From positions 1 to 64,000 of the forward strand of contig NZ_JAJUXK010000004.1 of assembly GCF_021390335.1 (NCBI RefSeq): a DNA stretch of 64,000 nt, in the 5' to 3' direction. Under the pieces are notes generated by a model, which worked only from the letters and a program-made list of their open reading frames with translations, searched no databases and was not told where the DNA came from. The DNA comes from Dyadobacter sp. CY343 (GTDB lineage: Bacteria > Bacteroidota > Bacteroidia > Cytophagales > Spirosomataceae). Shown here piece by piece: positions 54,889 to 63,988 of the stretch. A program made the position numbers and the translations under genes. Within the stretch, counting starts at the first letter, position 1. Every line of letters starts with the position of its first letter.

Positions 54889-55152
54889 TACCCCTAAATC
54901 CCCTGGGAGGGGACTTGCTTGGGTTCTTTCACAAAGACGTGCTCCCCTTTAGGGGCCAGGGGAACGTGCCAATGCTTGTTTTACCCCTAAATCCCCTGGG
55001 AGGGGACTTTCCTGCGGGGTTGCTAGCAAGAGAAACGCTTTCTCCCCTTTAGGGGCCGGGGGAACTGATTTACCCCTAAATCCCCTGGAAGGGGACTTTC
55101 CTGCGGGGTTGCTAGCAAGAGAAACGCTTTCTCCCCTTTAGGGGCCGGGGGC
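54889..55152. repeat. Three tandem GC-rich repeat units (CCCCTAAATCCCCT / AGGGGCC)
   Basis: Each unit starts TACCCCTAAATCCCCTGG and ends CCCCTTTAGGGGCC. Unit 1 spans 54889-54963, unit 2 54982-55063 and unit 3 55071-55152. Units 2 and 3 are near-identical and share an internal block with GCTAGCAAGAG; unit 1 differs inside. Start and end are inverted relative to one another, so each unit can fold into a hairpin. The CCCCTAAATCCCC word is a familiar dispersed element of Bacteroidetes. Confidence 0.8.
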
Positions 55153-55207
55153 ACATGACAAAACGCTTAAACAAATACTAAGAAACTCCATCAAATTCCA
55201 TTTCAAA

Positions 55208-56080
55208 ATGCTGAAGCCAATCCTTGCCACATTACTTACCCTTTCTACAATTGCCGCAAAAGCCCAGTTAGTCTCTGATTCTCTGCTAATTGAAAATCGT
55301 TACCGTGTTTTCGTTTACGACAAATCTGTCAAGATAAAGCCTGGCGCGAGCCTGATCTTTTTGATGCACGGTTCCGGCGGCGAGCCGCTGGGGTTTGCGC
55401 CTCGGGCGGCGAAGTTGCAAGCGAAAGCCGAAGCTGAAAATCTGGTTTTGGTATATCCTGCTGGCTATAAAAGATATTGGAACGAATGCCGCAAAGCTTC
55501 CACGGCCGTCGCCAACAAAGAAAATGTGAATGAAGAAGCTTTTTTCTCAGCAATGATCGATTTCTTTTCTGATAAATATAAGATCAATAAAGCACACGTT
55601 TTCGCGACGGGCTTTTCTGGTGGCGGACATATGTCGTACAAACTCGCCCTGACAATGCCTGGTAAAATCAAGGCGATTTCGGCGATCGTCGCCAATATGC
55701 CTACCGAAGAGAATATGGATTGCACGCCTATGAATGTGCCGCTGCCGGTTATGATCACCAATGGTACCGCAGACGAAACGAATCCTTACAATGGCGGCGA
55801 AGTGAAAACATCAGGCGTAACGCTGGGCACTGTACGCGCAACCGATCAATCATTTCAATACTGGGCAAAGCTGGACGGTTACAGCGGAGAGCCTACAAAA
55901 TCAATGCTTCCCGATGCCGATAAAACCAACAATATCACCGTCGAGAAATACACCTACCAGCGAAAAGGTAAGCCCGAAGTAACCCTGCTTAAAATCATCA
56001 ACGGAAAGCACGAATTTGTGACTGATTTTGACATGTTTGAAGAGACCTGGGCGTTCTTTAAGCGGCAAATTGGGCGGTGA
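55208..56080 (+). CDS. Secreted esterase of the PHB-depolymerase/LpqC type
   Basis: This 290-residue alpha/beta hydrolase has a signal peptide at about 1-20. The nucleophile is Ser137 in ATGFSGGGHMS; the Asp of the triad is in NGTADETNPY (D189) and the His in INGKHEF near 265. The N-terminal LIFLMHGSGGE supplies the oxyanion hole. The family includes PHB depolymerases, feruloyl esterases and acetylxylan esterases; the specific substrate is not determinable. The next gene starts at its end. Confidence 0.85.
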   Translation: MLKPILATLLTLSTIAAKAQLVSDSLLIENRYRVFVYDKSVKIKPGASLIFLMHGSGGEPLGFAPRAAKLQAKAEAENLVLVYPAGYKRYWNECRKASTAVANKENVNEEAFFSAMIDFFSDKYKINKAHVFATGFSGGGHMSYKLALTMPGKIKAISAIVANMPTEENMDCTPMNVPLPVMITNGTADETNPYNGGEVKTSGVTLGTVRATDQSFQYWAKLDGYSGEPTKSMLPDADKTNNITVEKYTYQRKGKPEVTLLKIINGKHEFVTDFDMFEETWAFFKRQIGR

Positions 56081-56130
56081 AACATCCGCATACCATTAAC
56101 TATCACTCTCATATCACCAGTTTCCTCGAA

Positions 56131-57687
56131 ATGAACAGAGCTTTACTGCCGCTTATTTTTCTATTTACATTCACCTCATCGTTTGCCCAATCCCCGAATC
56201 AAGTTAAAATTTCTACCCGCGAGGCCGGGATGGATTTGAGGACTAATACGCCCATTTCAGCAAAGGAATATGTATTTGACATGCCGGTATTCGGGTTTTA
56301 CCCCACCGCTAGAAACAATTCTATGACGGTTCAGCTCCGCAATAAGAACCCCGAGACCAATGTATGGAAAGGCTCAGGAGAAGTGATGGTTATTGATCCG
56401 GAAACGGGGCAGAGCAAATGGCAACGAAAATTCAAGTATGGGGCCAACTATCTCATGCAGATTGACGATGTTATTTTTGAGCAAAGCAGAAAAAAGTTAC
56501 AAAAGCTTCATTCTGAAACCGGGAAGCCTGTGTGGTGGAGAGAAAGTACGGTTTTCAAAGCATTCCCGGAACTCAATCTGGCGTTGTGCTATAATTTAGA
56601 ACCAGCCGAAAGCGATGTTTTGCATGGTATAAACCTACAAAACGGCCAGTCGCTCTGGCGGCGGACGTTTGCGTCAGAGTATGGCTGGGAGAATACTAAC
56701 TGGCTCAACGATTCCACACTCATGATCGTCGCATCGGGCCTGCATACCCTCAATCCGGCGACCGGCCAGGGCTGGGATATGAACCGGGTTTCGCATTCAA
56801 AAAAAACGGATATGGGGAAAGTTAGAATGCTGGTGCTCGGAGGCGTCGCGCTGGGCGCAATGGGCGGTATGCTGGTTCCTTCCGGTACATTGTCGGATGT
56901 TTTCCTGAACATATCCTCGAACGTTCTGATGGAGGAGCAGGTACTTTATTATGCTGCCAAAAATAAGATCAGCTGTCAAACGCTGGCTGGCGAGCGGCTT
57001 TGGGATACGGACCTGAACGAAAAGACTACCAGCAAATCGCATATTTTCAGAAAAGGGAATACCATTTACATGATCAATACCGGCTACGCTATGAAATACG
57101 GTCGCCCGGCTGCATTAGGTAAACCGTACGTGGCGGCCTTTGATGCATTTAACGGAAAGCAACTGTTTCACAAAGAGTGGTTTGAACGGAAAAACTATAT
57201 CTCCGATTTCCTGATCCAGGAAGACCAGATGTACCTGCTATACAAGGATAAAGTCGATATTTACCGGTTTTCAGATGAGGGACTGACCCAGCGGTTTGCT
57301 TCCCGTGTCGATGAGGATTTTAAAATGCGGAGCTTTGTCAGCGATCAGGTATTCATGAAAAAGGACAGTGCATTTGTGCGTTTGAGCTACGACCAGGACC
57401 ATTTTCACGTCTTTACCGAAAAAAATGAGCTGATCCGGTTTGACAATGATTTCCAGACTTCAGAAAAAGTGGATATCACAACACTTTACAAGAGCTATCT
57501 TGAAAATGAGGCATACCTATTCCTGGGCAATAGCGATGAAACAATCGTTTTGAACAGAACTGACAGCAAGCCGGTAGCAAAATACAACGCGCCCGTTAAC
57601 TCAGCGAATTTCGGGTCGAAATTATATTACTATGGCGAAAACAAGATATCCGAGCTGGATATCAGTGCGTTTGTTCCCGTTCCGTAG
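56131..57687 (+). CDS. PQQ-binding-like beta-propeller protein
   Basis: ATG at 56131 is preferred because it begins a signal peptide (MNRALLPLIFLFTFTSSFAQ); a GTG at 56077 overlapping the esterase stop would add 18 poorly supported residues. The 518-residue product is a WD/PQQ-like beta-propeller with repeated VIDPETGQSKWQR, KLHSETGKPVWWR, GINLQNGQSLWRR and AFDAFNGKQLF elements at about 100-380. Such repeats usually bind other proteins or small molecules rather than PQQ. Function unknown. Probably co-transcribed with the esterase gene. Confidence 0.8.
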   Translation: MNRALLPLIFLFTFTSSFAQSPNQVKISTREAGMDLRTNTPISAKEYVFDMPVFGFYPTARNNSMTVQLRNKNPETNVWKGSGEVMVIDPETGQSKWQRKFKYGANYLMQIDDVIFEQSRKKLQKLHSETGKPVWWRESTVFKAFPELNLALCYNLEPAESDVLHGINLQNGQSLWRRTFASEYGWENTNWLNDSTLMIVASGLHTLNPATGQGWDMNRVSHSKKTDMGKVRMLVLGGVALGAMGGMLVPSGTLSDVFLNISSNVLMEEQVLYYAAKNKISCQTLAGERLWDTDLNEKTTSKSHIFRKGNTIYMINTGYAMKYGRPAALGKPYVAAFDAFNGKQLFHKEWFERKNYISDFLIQEDQMYLLYKDKVDIYRFSDEGLTQRFASRVDEDFKMRSFVSDQVFMKKDSAFVRLSYDQDHFHVFTEKNELIRFDNDFQTSEKVDITTLYKSYLENEAYLFLGNSDETIVLNRTDSKPVAKYNAPVNSANFGSKLYYYGENKISELDISAFVPVP

Positions 57688-57703
57688 ACAGTAGTAACAG
57701 TAC

Positions 57704-58222
57704 TCACTTATTTCTTATATATATTCCAAACGGAACAGGTATATGGAATCTGCTACTGACAGATTTACCATCCTTTTCGGCGGGCTTCCATTTTGGCATG
57801 GCGGATATTAATCTGACCGCTTCCTCGTCACAGCCGAAGCCTATTCCTTTCAGGACCTCAATGTCTCGGATCTCCCCGCGCGCAGTTACCTCAAAAGCCA
57901 GGTATACATTTCCAGAAATACATGCTCTGCGCGCAGCTTTCGGCATTTTTTGATTTTTTTTAATGTACGCAGCCAAAGCCGACATACCACCCGGAAACTC
58001 AGGATCGGTGTTGGGGACGATTTCTTCGCGAGGAACCACGTACGCTTCTCCCTCCGGATAGTTAGGTAGCAATTTCGGCTCTACCTGATATTCAAGTGGC
58101 ACTTCCAGCTCGCATCTCAGCGTATCCGCTGCGTCGGACTGCTCGGAAACAATGCATTTATGCACAACCAAAACGGCCACGGAACAGATAATCGCAGTCA
58201 TGAATATTAGTAAAACCTTCAT
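57704..58222 (-). CDS. TonB-like energy transducer C-terminal domain protein
   Basis: This 172-residue protein has an N-terminal membrane segment at about 4-22 (LLIFMTAIICSVAVLVV) and a TonB C-terminal domain at about 75-168: FPGGMSALAAYIKKNQKMP, ISGNVYLAFEVTARGEIRD, IGFGCDEEAVRLISAMPKWK. The usual Pro-rich linker is short. It may transduce proton-motive force to outer-membrane transporters or act as a TonB-like scaffold. An AT-rich 201-bp gap separates it from the next gene. Confidence 0.82.
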   Translation of the reverse strand: MKVLLIFMTAIICSVAVLVVHKCIVSEQSDAADTLRCELEVPLEYQVEPKLLPNYPEGEAYVVPREEIVPNTDPEFPGGMSALAAYIKKNQKMPKAARRACISGNVYLAFEVTARGEIRDIEVLKGIGFGCDEEAVRLISAMPKWKPAEKDGKSVSSRFHIPVPFGIYIRNK

Positions 58223-58423
58223 AAAGTAAACTTTTAATTATATATATAATAAAACTATATATAAGACAGTAGTTTTAAAAGCGAATACGAATTTTTTTTA
58301 CCTTTTCGCCAAGATTTTAGAGCAATAAAAAGAATTGCGAAACGGTCCTGATTCATATTTTTAGATTAAATTTGATAACAAAGACAATTTTTAAAGAACC
58401 CTCATATATAGATATTTCTACTA

Positions 58424-59020
58424 ATGATTAGAATAGCCTTGGTGACTACCTGGCTCACGCTCTTATTATCCGTAGTTGGGGCTTTGTTTTGGTACAATGA
58501 TTGGGTGTATCAGCTACCTACTCCTGTTCCGCGAAATTATGTTTCGGTGGCAACCGGGACCAGGATCGATCTGGGCCAGGCAATGAACGTAGTTGAAAAA
58601 CCGGTTCTGCTTCATTTTTATAATCCCGAATGCCCGTGTTCCCGGTTCAATAAATCGCATTTTCAATCCCTGGTCCGCTCATACGGTGATAAGGTCCAGT
58701 TTACGGTTGTTGTGCTCTCCGATAAAAAATATTCAGTTGAACAAATCCAGGACAAGATCGGACTGGATATTCCGGTCAGTTTTGACCAGTCGCTGGCAAC
58801 CCGGTGCGGTGTATATTCCACCCCGCAGGCCGCGCTGATCGATCAGGAACAGCAACTATATTACCGCGGAAATTACAACGCCAGCCGCTATTGTACGGAT
58901 GAAAAAACTGCCTTTGCAAAGATCGCGCTGGACGGGCTGTTGAAAAGCGAGTCGCTGCCCACACTTGGCACACAAGCACTTACGTCTTACGGTTGCTCGA
59001 TGCCGATCTGCAAAAATTAA
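58424..59020 (+). CDS. Thioredoxin-like membrane-anchored protein
   Basis: This 198-residue protein has one membrane segment at about 4-23 and a thioredoxin-like domain starting VLLHFYNPECPCSRFNKSHF. The CPC (C-x-C) pair replaces the usual CxxC, so its redox activity may differ. Later it has PVSFDQSLATRCGVYSTPQA, LIDQEQQLYYRGNY and a C-terminal YGCSMPIC with two further Cys. It begins a pair with the histidine kinase gene 12 bp downstream and may feed a redox or metal signal to it. Confidence 0.75.
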   Translation: MIRIALVTTWLTLLLSVVGALFWYNDWVYQLPTPVPRNYVSVATGTRIDLGQAMNVVEKPVLLHFYNPECPCSRFNKSHFQSLVRSYGDKVQFTVVVLSDKKYSVEQIQDKIGLDIPVSFDQSLATRCGVYSTPQAALIDQEQQLYYRGNYNASRYCTDEKTAFAKIALDGLLKSESLPTLGTQALTSYGCSMPICKN

Positions 59021-59032
59021 AACTCCTGCCAA

Positions 59033-61294
59033 ATGATATTGGAAAACAAGAGTACTTTGCCCGACCTGCCGGTTGGCAACTTTCTCTCCGGGATCAAAGA
59101 AAGATCCGACCATCTGATGAATTTCTTTTTGCCCGGCTATTTCGTGATCGGGCTGCTGCTGGCTGTCTTTTACGATACCTGGCTGATCGCTATCGGCGTG
59201 GGCGGGATATTGTTAATAGCTTATTACTCCGTAAAACTGGCATTGCCTAAATCGGATCTGTACCAATATGTGCTGAGTGCGATTTTAGGGATTTACATGG
59301 CGCAGTTCATCTATCAGATGCACGGACTTTTTGAGATGCATTTCTTTGCATTCATCGGCAGCGCGGTACTGATCACCTACCAGAAATGGAAGTTACAAAT
59401 ACCGGTTATGCTCGTTGTGCTATTGCATCACGCCATTTTCGGCTATTTACAAAATACCGGACTGACCGAAATCTATTTTACCCGACTTACCTATTTCGAC
59501 CTGCTTACGTTTACAATTCACATTTTGCTCGCTGCGGCTATTTTTTTTATATGCGGGTTGTGGGCTTATATGCTGAACCAGTTCTACCAAATGCATATTA
59601 AGCAAACTATGCAATTGGCTGAGCTTCAAAAGGAAGCACAGCTTTCGCTGGTGCGTAAGCAGAACGAAGAAATCCAGAAAAGAGCGAATGACAGGCTGCG
59701 CGTCAGCAATGCGAAATTGGAAAAAGCGCGTCAGGAAGCCGACAAAGCAAATCAGGCAAAAAGCGTATTCCTGGCTACGATGAGCCACGAAATCCGCACA
59801 CCTATGAATGGCGTGATCGGAATGGCGGCTTTATTGCAGGAAACACAATTGACTGAGGAACAGCGCCAGTTTACCGAAACCATCGCTAACTGCGGGGATA
59901 CGCTGATCAATGTGATCAACGATATTCTTGACTTTTCCAAAATAGAATCAGGCAGCCTGGAACTGGAAGCTGAGGATTTTAATCTCCGCCAGAACATCGA
60001 GGATGTACTGGATATTTTCGGTGGAAAAGCGGCTAAGCTTGGCCTGGACCTGGTGTACCAGATCGACGAGCACATTCCGGCCCAGGTTGTCGGAGATCAG
60101 CTTCGCTTGCGTCAGATCCTGATCAACCTCGTGGGCAATGCGATGAAATTTACCGAAGAAGGTGAGGTTTGCGTATATGTGACGCAGGAAGAGAGTTACG
60201 CAGACGGGAGTCTGCAATTGCGGTTTGACGTGCGCGATACAGGAATTGGGATTTCTGAGGATAAAATGAACAGGCTTTTTAAAGCCTTCTCCCAGGTGGA
60301 TTCGTCAACTACCCGGAAATACGGCGGTACGGGCCTCGGGCTGGCTATTTCCGAAAAACTGGTAAAACTGATGGGCGGCGAAATCACGGTTTCCAGCGAG
60401 ATAGACCAGGGTTCCACATTCTCATTTACGGTAAAAACCACCAAAGGCACCAAGGAGCTTCCTACCTTCGAAAACCAGGATATGGACGAACACCGGGGCA
60501 AGAAAATCCTGCTGGTCGATGACAATGCAACGAACCTGGCTATTCTGAAACGTCAGATGGAAAACTGGAAACTGGTACCGGTTCTTGCAGCCTCAGGTGC
60601 AGAAGCGCTGGAAATCCTGTTCAGTGACCAGGAAATCGATATGGTGATCACGGATATGCAGATGCCCGTGATGGACGGAGTGACTTTGGCGGCAAATATC
60701 CGTCGCTACACGCCCGAAACGCCTATTATACTACTTAGTTCAATTGGCGAAGAATTGAAGGACAGGCACCGGCAGCTATTTTCTTCGGTACTATCCAAGC
60801 CGATCCGCCAGCATATCCTGAGTACGCACCTGATGAGTGCATTGCAAAAGAAATTTCTCCAAAAAACCGAGCACGCGACGCAAAACCGCCTTTCTACCGA
60901 CTTTTCAAAACGATACCCGGTACAAATGCTGGTAGCCGAAGATAACAAGATCAATCAGCACGTGATTGTCAGGATTCTGCAAAAGCTGGGTTACGAACCC
61001 GACGTCGCCAAAGACGGACAGGAAGCAGTACAGGCATCGAACCTGAAAAATTACGGCCTGATCCTGATGGATATGCAAATGCCGGTTATGGATGGAATCG
61101 AAGCAACGCACCTGATTCGGAGAACCGTTTTGCACCAGCCCGTTATTGTGGCATTAACAGCCAACGCACTCGAAGGCACACAACAGGAATGCCTCGATGC
61201 CGGAATGGACGATTACCTCAGTAAGCCGATCAAACTGGAAGAACTGATGGCCAAGATCCGGAAGTGGCACTTGAAAGCTGAGACCTATATTTGA
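59033..61294 (+). CDS. Hybrid sensor histidine kinase with six-TM sensor domain
   Basis: The 753-residue protein has about six transmembrane segments (28-175) with a His-rich pattern: H97 (MHGLFE), H103 (MHFF) and H132-H133 (LLHHAIFGYLQ). This resembles the membrane domain of some methyl-accepting proteins. A coiled coil follows, then HisKA with phosphoacceptor H252 (MSHEIRTPMNG), HATPase_c with GTGLGLAISEKLV, and two receiver domains with MPVMDG phosphoacceptor loops. The first receiver (LLVDDNATN) and the second (LVAEDNKIN) both keep their acidic pocket residues. No DNA-binding output domain is present. It is translated just after the thioredoxin-like protein. Confidence 0.93.
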   Translation: MILENKSTLPDLPVGNFLSGIKERSDHLMNFFLPGYFVIGLLLAVFYDTWLIAIGVGGILLIAYYSVKLALPKSDLYQYVLSAILGIYMAQFIYQMHGLFEMHFFAFIGSAVLITYQKWKLQIPVMLVVLLHHAIFGYLQNTGLTEIYFTRLTYFDLLTFTIHILLAAAIFFICGLWAYMLNQFYQMHIKQTMQLAELQKEAQLSLVRKQNEEIQKRANDRLRVSNAKLEKARQEADKANQAKSVFLATMSHEIRTPMNGVIGMAALLQETQLTEEQRQFTETIANCGDTLINVINDILDFSKIESGSLELEAEDFNLRQNIEDVLDIFGGKAAKLGLDLVYQIDEHIPAQVVGDQLRLRQILINLVGNAMKFTEEGEVCVYVTQEESYADGSLQLRFDVRDTGIGISEDKMNRLFKAFSQVDSSTTRKYGGTGLGLAISEKLVKLMGGEITVSSEIDQGSTFSFTVKTTKGTKELPTFENQDMDEHRGKKILLVDDNATNLAILKRQMENWKLVPVLAASGAEALEILFSDQEIDMVITDMQMPVMDGVTLAANIRRYTPETPIILLSSIGEELKDRHRQLFSSVLSKPIRQHILSTHLMSALQKKFLQKTEHATQNRLSTDFSKRYPVQMLVAEDNKINQHVIVRILQKLGYEPDVAKDGQEAVQASNLKNYGLILMDMQMPVMDGIEATHLIRRTVLHQPVIVALTANALEGTQQECLDAGMDDYLSKPIKLEELMAKIRKWHLKAETYI

Positions 61295-61321
61295 TTTTAT
61301 TCCCAAATTTTTAAATAAAAC

Positions 61322-61371
61322 TTGCGCAACCATATTGTTGCGCTTATATTTGCAACCATAACATTGCATAT
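61322..61371 (+). promoter_or_regulatory. Promoter and operators of the second ArsR-SRPBCC operon
   Basis: TTG at 61322-61324 and TATATTTG at 61345-61352 are separated by 20 bp, the same geometry as in the first module. GCGCAAC-N6-GTTGCGC overlaps the spacer and TGCAA-N8-TTGCA lies at about 61351-61368. The operator words differ from the GTAAG-type of the first module. Confidence 0.7.
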
Positions 61372-61710
61372 ATGCCGAAGGAGATCCGAAGAGATGTATT
61401 TCAGGCTATTGCCGATCCGACCCGGCGAGCTATACTGAGTTTAATCGCGTTACAAGCCATGACGCCCAATGCACTGGCCGAGCATTTCGATACGAGCAGG
61501 CAGGCGGTTTCCAAACATATTAAGATATTGACGGAGTGTCAGCTGGTACGACAGGAGCTTTCCGGAAGAGAAATTTTTTATCATTTCAATGCAAAGCAAA
61601 TGAAGGAAGTGGATCAGTGGCTCGAACAGTTCAAAAAGCTTTGGGAAGATCGTTTTAATCAGCTAGATCAAGTATTAATTAACTTAAAAGCAGACGATTA
61701 TGAAAAGTAA
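61372..61710 (+). CDS. ArsR-type winged-helix repressor (second copy)
   Basis: This 112-residue paralogue of the 52250 gene starts [19 protein letters not shown] and has the same winged helix ([20 protein letters not shown] and [13 protein letters not shown]). Its recognition-helix residues differ (TSRQAVSKH against ISRPAISQH), matching the different operator. It overlaps the next gene by 11 bp, so the two are translated together. The effector is unknown. Confidence 0.93.
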   Translation: MPKEIRRDVFQAIADPTRRAILSLIALQAMTPNALAEHFDTSRQAVSKHIKILTECQLVRQELSGREIFYHFNAKQMKEVDQWLEQFKKLWEDRFNQLDQVLINLKADDYEK

Positions 61711-62200
61711 TGTTGTAATGAATTTCAATGTCGACAAGGAGAATAAGAAGATTAAGGTAGAAAGGGAGTTTGATGCACCAGTGACCAAAGTGTGGGCTGC
61801 ATGGACAGAAAAAGAACTTCTTGACCAGTGGTGGGCTCCAAAACCCTGGAAAGCCCGGACCAAAACGATGGATTTCAGAGAAGGCGGGCACTGGCTGTAC
61901 GCGATGGTAGGGCCGGAGGGTGAAGAACACTGGGCGCGCGTGGATTACAAATCGATCGCACCGCTCAGATCCTTTACCGCAGCTGACGCATTTTGCGATG
62001 AAAACGGTAATATCAGTGATTCCATGCCCGGATCGGACTGGGAGAATACATTTAAAGAAGAATCCAGCAAGACACTGGTGTTCATTGAGATAACTTTTAA
62101 AGAACTGAAAGATCTTGAACAAACCCTGGAAATGGGCTTCAAAGAAGGTTTCGAAATGGGCCTTTCCAATCTGGACGAATTACTGGCTTCACAGGAATAG
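61700..62200 (+). CDS. SRPBCC (AHSA1/START-like) protein (second copy)
   Basis: This 166-residue protein has [35 protein letters not shown] and MDFREGG, then [15 protein letters not shown], as in AHSA1-like proteins. It overlaps the ArsR gene. It is similar in layout to the 52623 gene but clearly divergent, so duplication is old or the two were acquired separately. A strong hairpin terminator follows. Confidence 0.92.
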   Translation: MKSNVVMNFNVDKENKKIKVEREFDAPVTKVWAAWTEKELLDQWWAPKPWKARTKTMDFREGGHWLYAMVGPEGEEHWARVDYKSIAPLRSFTAADAFCDENGNISDSMPGSDWENTFKEESSKTLVFIEITFKELKDLEQTLEMGFKEGFEMGLSNLDELLASQE

Positions 62201-62216
62201 CCGCATTATAATTATA

Positions 62217-62263
62217 TAAAAAAACTGCTTCAAGTAACGTAATTGTACTTGAAGCAGTTTTTC
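62217..62263. terminator. Bidirectional hairpin terminator
   Basis: AAAAACTGCTTCAAGTA and TACTTGAAGCAGTTTTT are a perfect 17-bp inverted repeat around a short loop. It lies between convergent genes and ends 13 bp before the serine hydrolase stop. Confidence 0.93.
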
Positions 62264-62275
62264 AATTTCCAATGA

Positions 62276-63988
62276 CTACTTTTTATCCGCAAAATCTTCC
62301 GGGAGCTTTTGAAAACGCAGGTTAGCAACGCGACCGTTTGTCATTTTCATGCCGGTAACAATGCCTGCTTCATTCCTAACCATATCTATCTGCTGTACCC
62401 ACCACCACGGCGCTTGCAGCTTGTCCTTATTCACCACCGACAAATCGACTTCCCCGTGGTGAATATGCACGAGTTTGAGCGTATCTCCCTGTAATTTAAT
62501 ATGGTAAAAAGTTTCCAGTTCCGGGCTGTAATATCTTCCTACAAACTGCTCTCGCGGGATTGCTTCCTTACTTTTTGGCTCTACGCGGATACCTTCATGA
62601 TTCCCATTCTGATGCAGGGTAATGCGGGTTACCTGCCCTTCTTTCGGTCTGTGAAAAGTTACTGACGCGTCTACTACTTTCAGGAAAAAGGTGGAATCTG
62701 AGGAAGGAAACAGCGGAAACCATGGCTGCCCGGTTCCCTGCGTGAGATATTTATCACCTTCTTTTTTAAAAGTCATCACAAAATCGGGCGCTTCCGTCAA
62801 TGAATAGGAGCCGGCATATTGCCGGAATAGAGTCGAGTCGAATTTGGCTTCTGTTTTGGTAACAGCTGGTGCTTTGTCTGCCGGTTTTTCTTCTTTAATA
62901 AATGTGGCAAGATACAGGTCGGCTACTTCGAAAGCTTTTTTGGACGGATTGAATTCCGCCTGGTTACTCAGTACAATAAACCCGTAATCTTCCTTTGGAA
63001 AATAGGATAAATGCGCCCGAAAACCGGCATCTGCGCCGTCGTGGCCATAATAATCCAGATTTTTGTATTTGCCGTGAATGAGCCCGGAAGCATAAGGCAG
63101 CGTATCTCCTTTGGTCAGCCTGCCGCGTTCCAGCATTTGCTTCATCGTCGCCGCTGTGCCCAGCTGCGGTTCGCGAAAGTTATTGATCCAGAGCGCCAGG
63201 TCATTCACAGTTGTGAACAGACTGGTGGCGCCTACATTTCCATAGCTCAAAATACTTTTACTAAACATCGTCGGCCCGAACGTACCCGGGGTACGGTGAA
63301 ATGAATATGCGCGCCCCTTCACGATCTTTTCCTGATTATCGTAAAATTGTGTGCGCTTCATTCCCAGCTGTTTAAATATATTTCGCTCCATCCAAAAGGC
63401 AAAAGGTTGCCTGGAAATGCGGCTTACCACCTCCGCCAGCAGCGTGTAACCGGTATTGCAATAGGCATAGGAAGAACCGGGCTCGAAATTGAGTTCTTTC
63501 TGGCGCGTGAGGAGGTTAAAAACGTGTTGCTTAGTGATCACATCGTCCAGCTGCCAGCCGGCCATTGCCAGCAGGTTCCACTGGTCGCGCAGGCCGCTGG
63601 TATGGTTCATTAAATGGCGGATCGTGATCGTTTTTCCGAAGTCGGGCACTTCCGGAATATGTTTCCTGATATCGTCATCCAAAGAAAGCTTTCCCTGCTC
63701 AGAGAGCATAACTATTGCAAAATCAGTGAATTGCTTGGAAACAGAAGCAATGTGAAAAATGGTTTCAGGCGTAATTTTAGCGCCCGTTTCCAGATCTGCT
63801 TCGCCAAAACCTTTGGCATAAATAAGCTTGCCCTGATGCACAACCCCCACAGCCGCTCCCGGCATTCCCGGCTTATTCCACTCGGCGAAAATGGAGTCTG
63901 TTTTGGCAGCAGGTACCGGCTTTTGCGCCAGTGTAGAAATGTGGTAAAACGAAAGAACGAGAGCCAGATAAAGTAAGCGTATTTTCAT
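62276..63988 (-). CDS. Serine hydrolase of the class C beta-lactamase/PBP-like family
   Basis: This 570-residue protein has a signal peptide at about 1-21 (ending TLAQ). The SxxK nucleophile motif is SVSK (S82, K85), the YxN motif is in SYAYCNTGYTLLAE, and the third motif is HDG in YYGHDGADAGF. The C-terminal 190 residues form an extra beta domain (about 380-570), as in many Bacteroidetes serine hydrolases; it is not needed for class C beta-lactamases. This is more likely a peptidase or esterase than a resistance enzyme. The start lies 12 bp from the window edge. Confidence 0.88.
   Translation of the reverse strand: MKIRLLYLALVLSFYHISTLAQKPVPAAKTDSIFAEWNKPGMPGAAVGVVHQGKLIYAKGFGEADLETGAKITPETIFHIASVSKQFTDFAIVMLSEQGKLSLDDDIRKHIPEVPDFGKTITIRHLMNHTSGLRDQWNLLAMAGWQLDDVITKQHVFNLLTRQKELNFEPGSSYAYCNTGYTLLAEVVSRISRQPFAFWMERNIFKQLGMKRTQFYDNQEKIVKGRAYSFHRTPGTFGPTMFSKSILSYGNVGATSLFTTVNDLALWINNFREPQLGTAATMKQMLERGRLTKGDTLPYASGLIHGKYKNLDYYGHDGADAGFRAHLSYFPKEDYGFIVLSNQAEFNPSKKAFEVADLYLATFIKEEKPADKAPAVTKTEAKFDSTLFRQYAGSYSLTEAPDFVMTFKKEGDKYLTQGTGQPWFPLFPSSDSTFFLKVVDASVTFHRPKEGQVTRITLHQNGNHEGIRVEPKSKEAIPREQFVGRYYSPELETFYHIKLQGDTLKLVHIHHGEVDLSVVNKDKLQAPWWWVQQIDMVRNEAGIVTGMKMTNGRVANLRFQKLPEDFADKK

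Noticed and set aside
54852..55052. 66-codon frame over the GC-rich repeat
   Set aside because: It is made of repeat sequence and has no independent start signal or domain.
54889..55152. Possible CRISPR array
   Set aside because: The units are about 80 bp, the intervals are not unique and there is no leader or cas gene; it is a tandem hairpin repeat.
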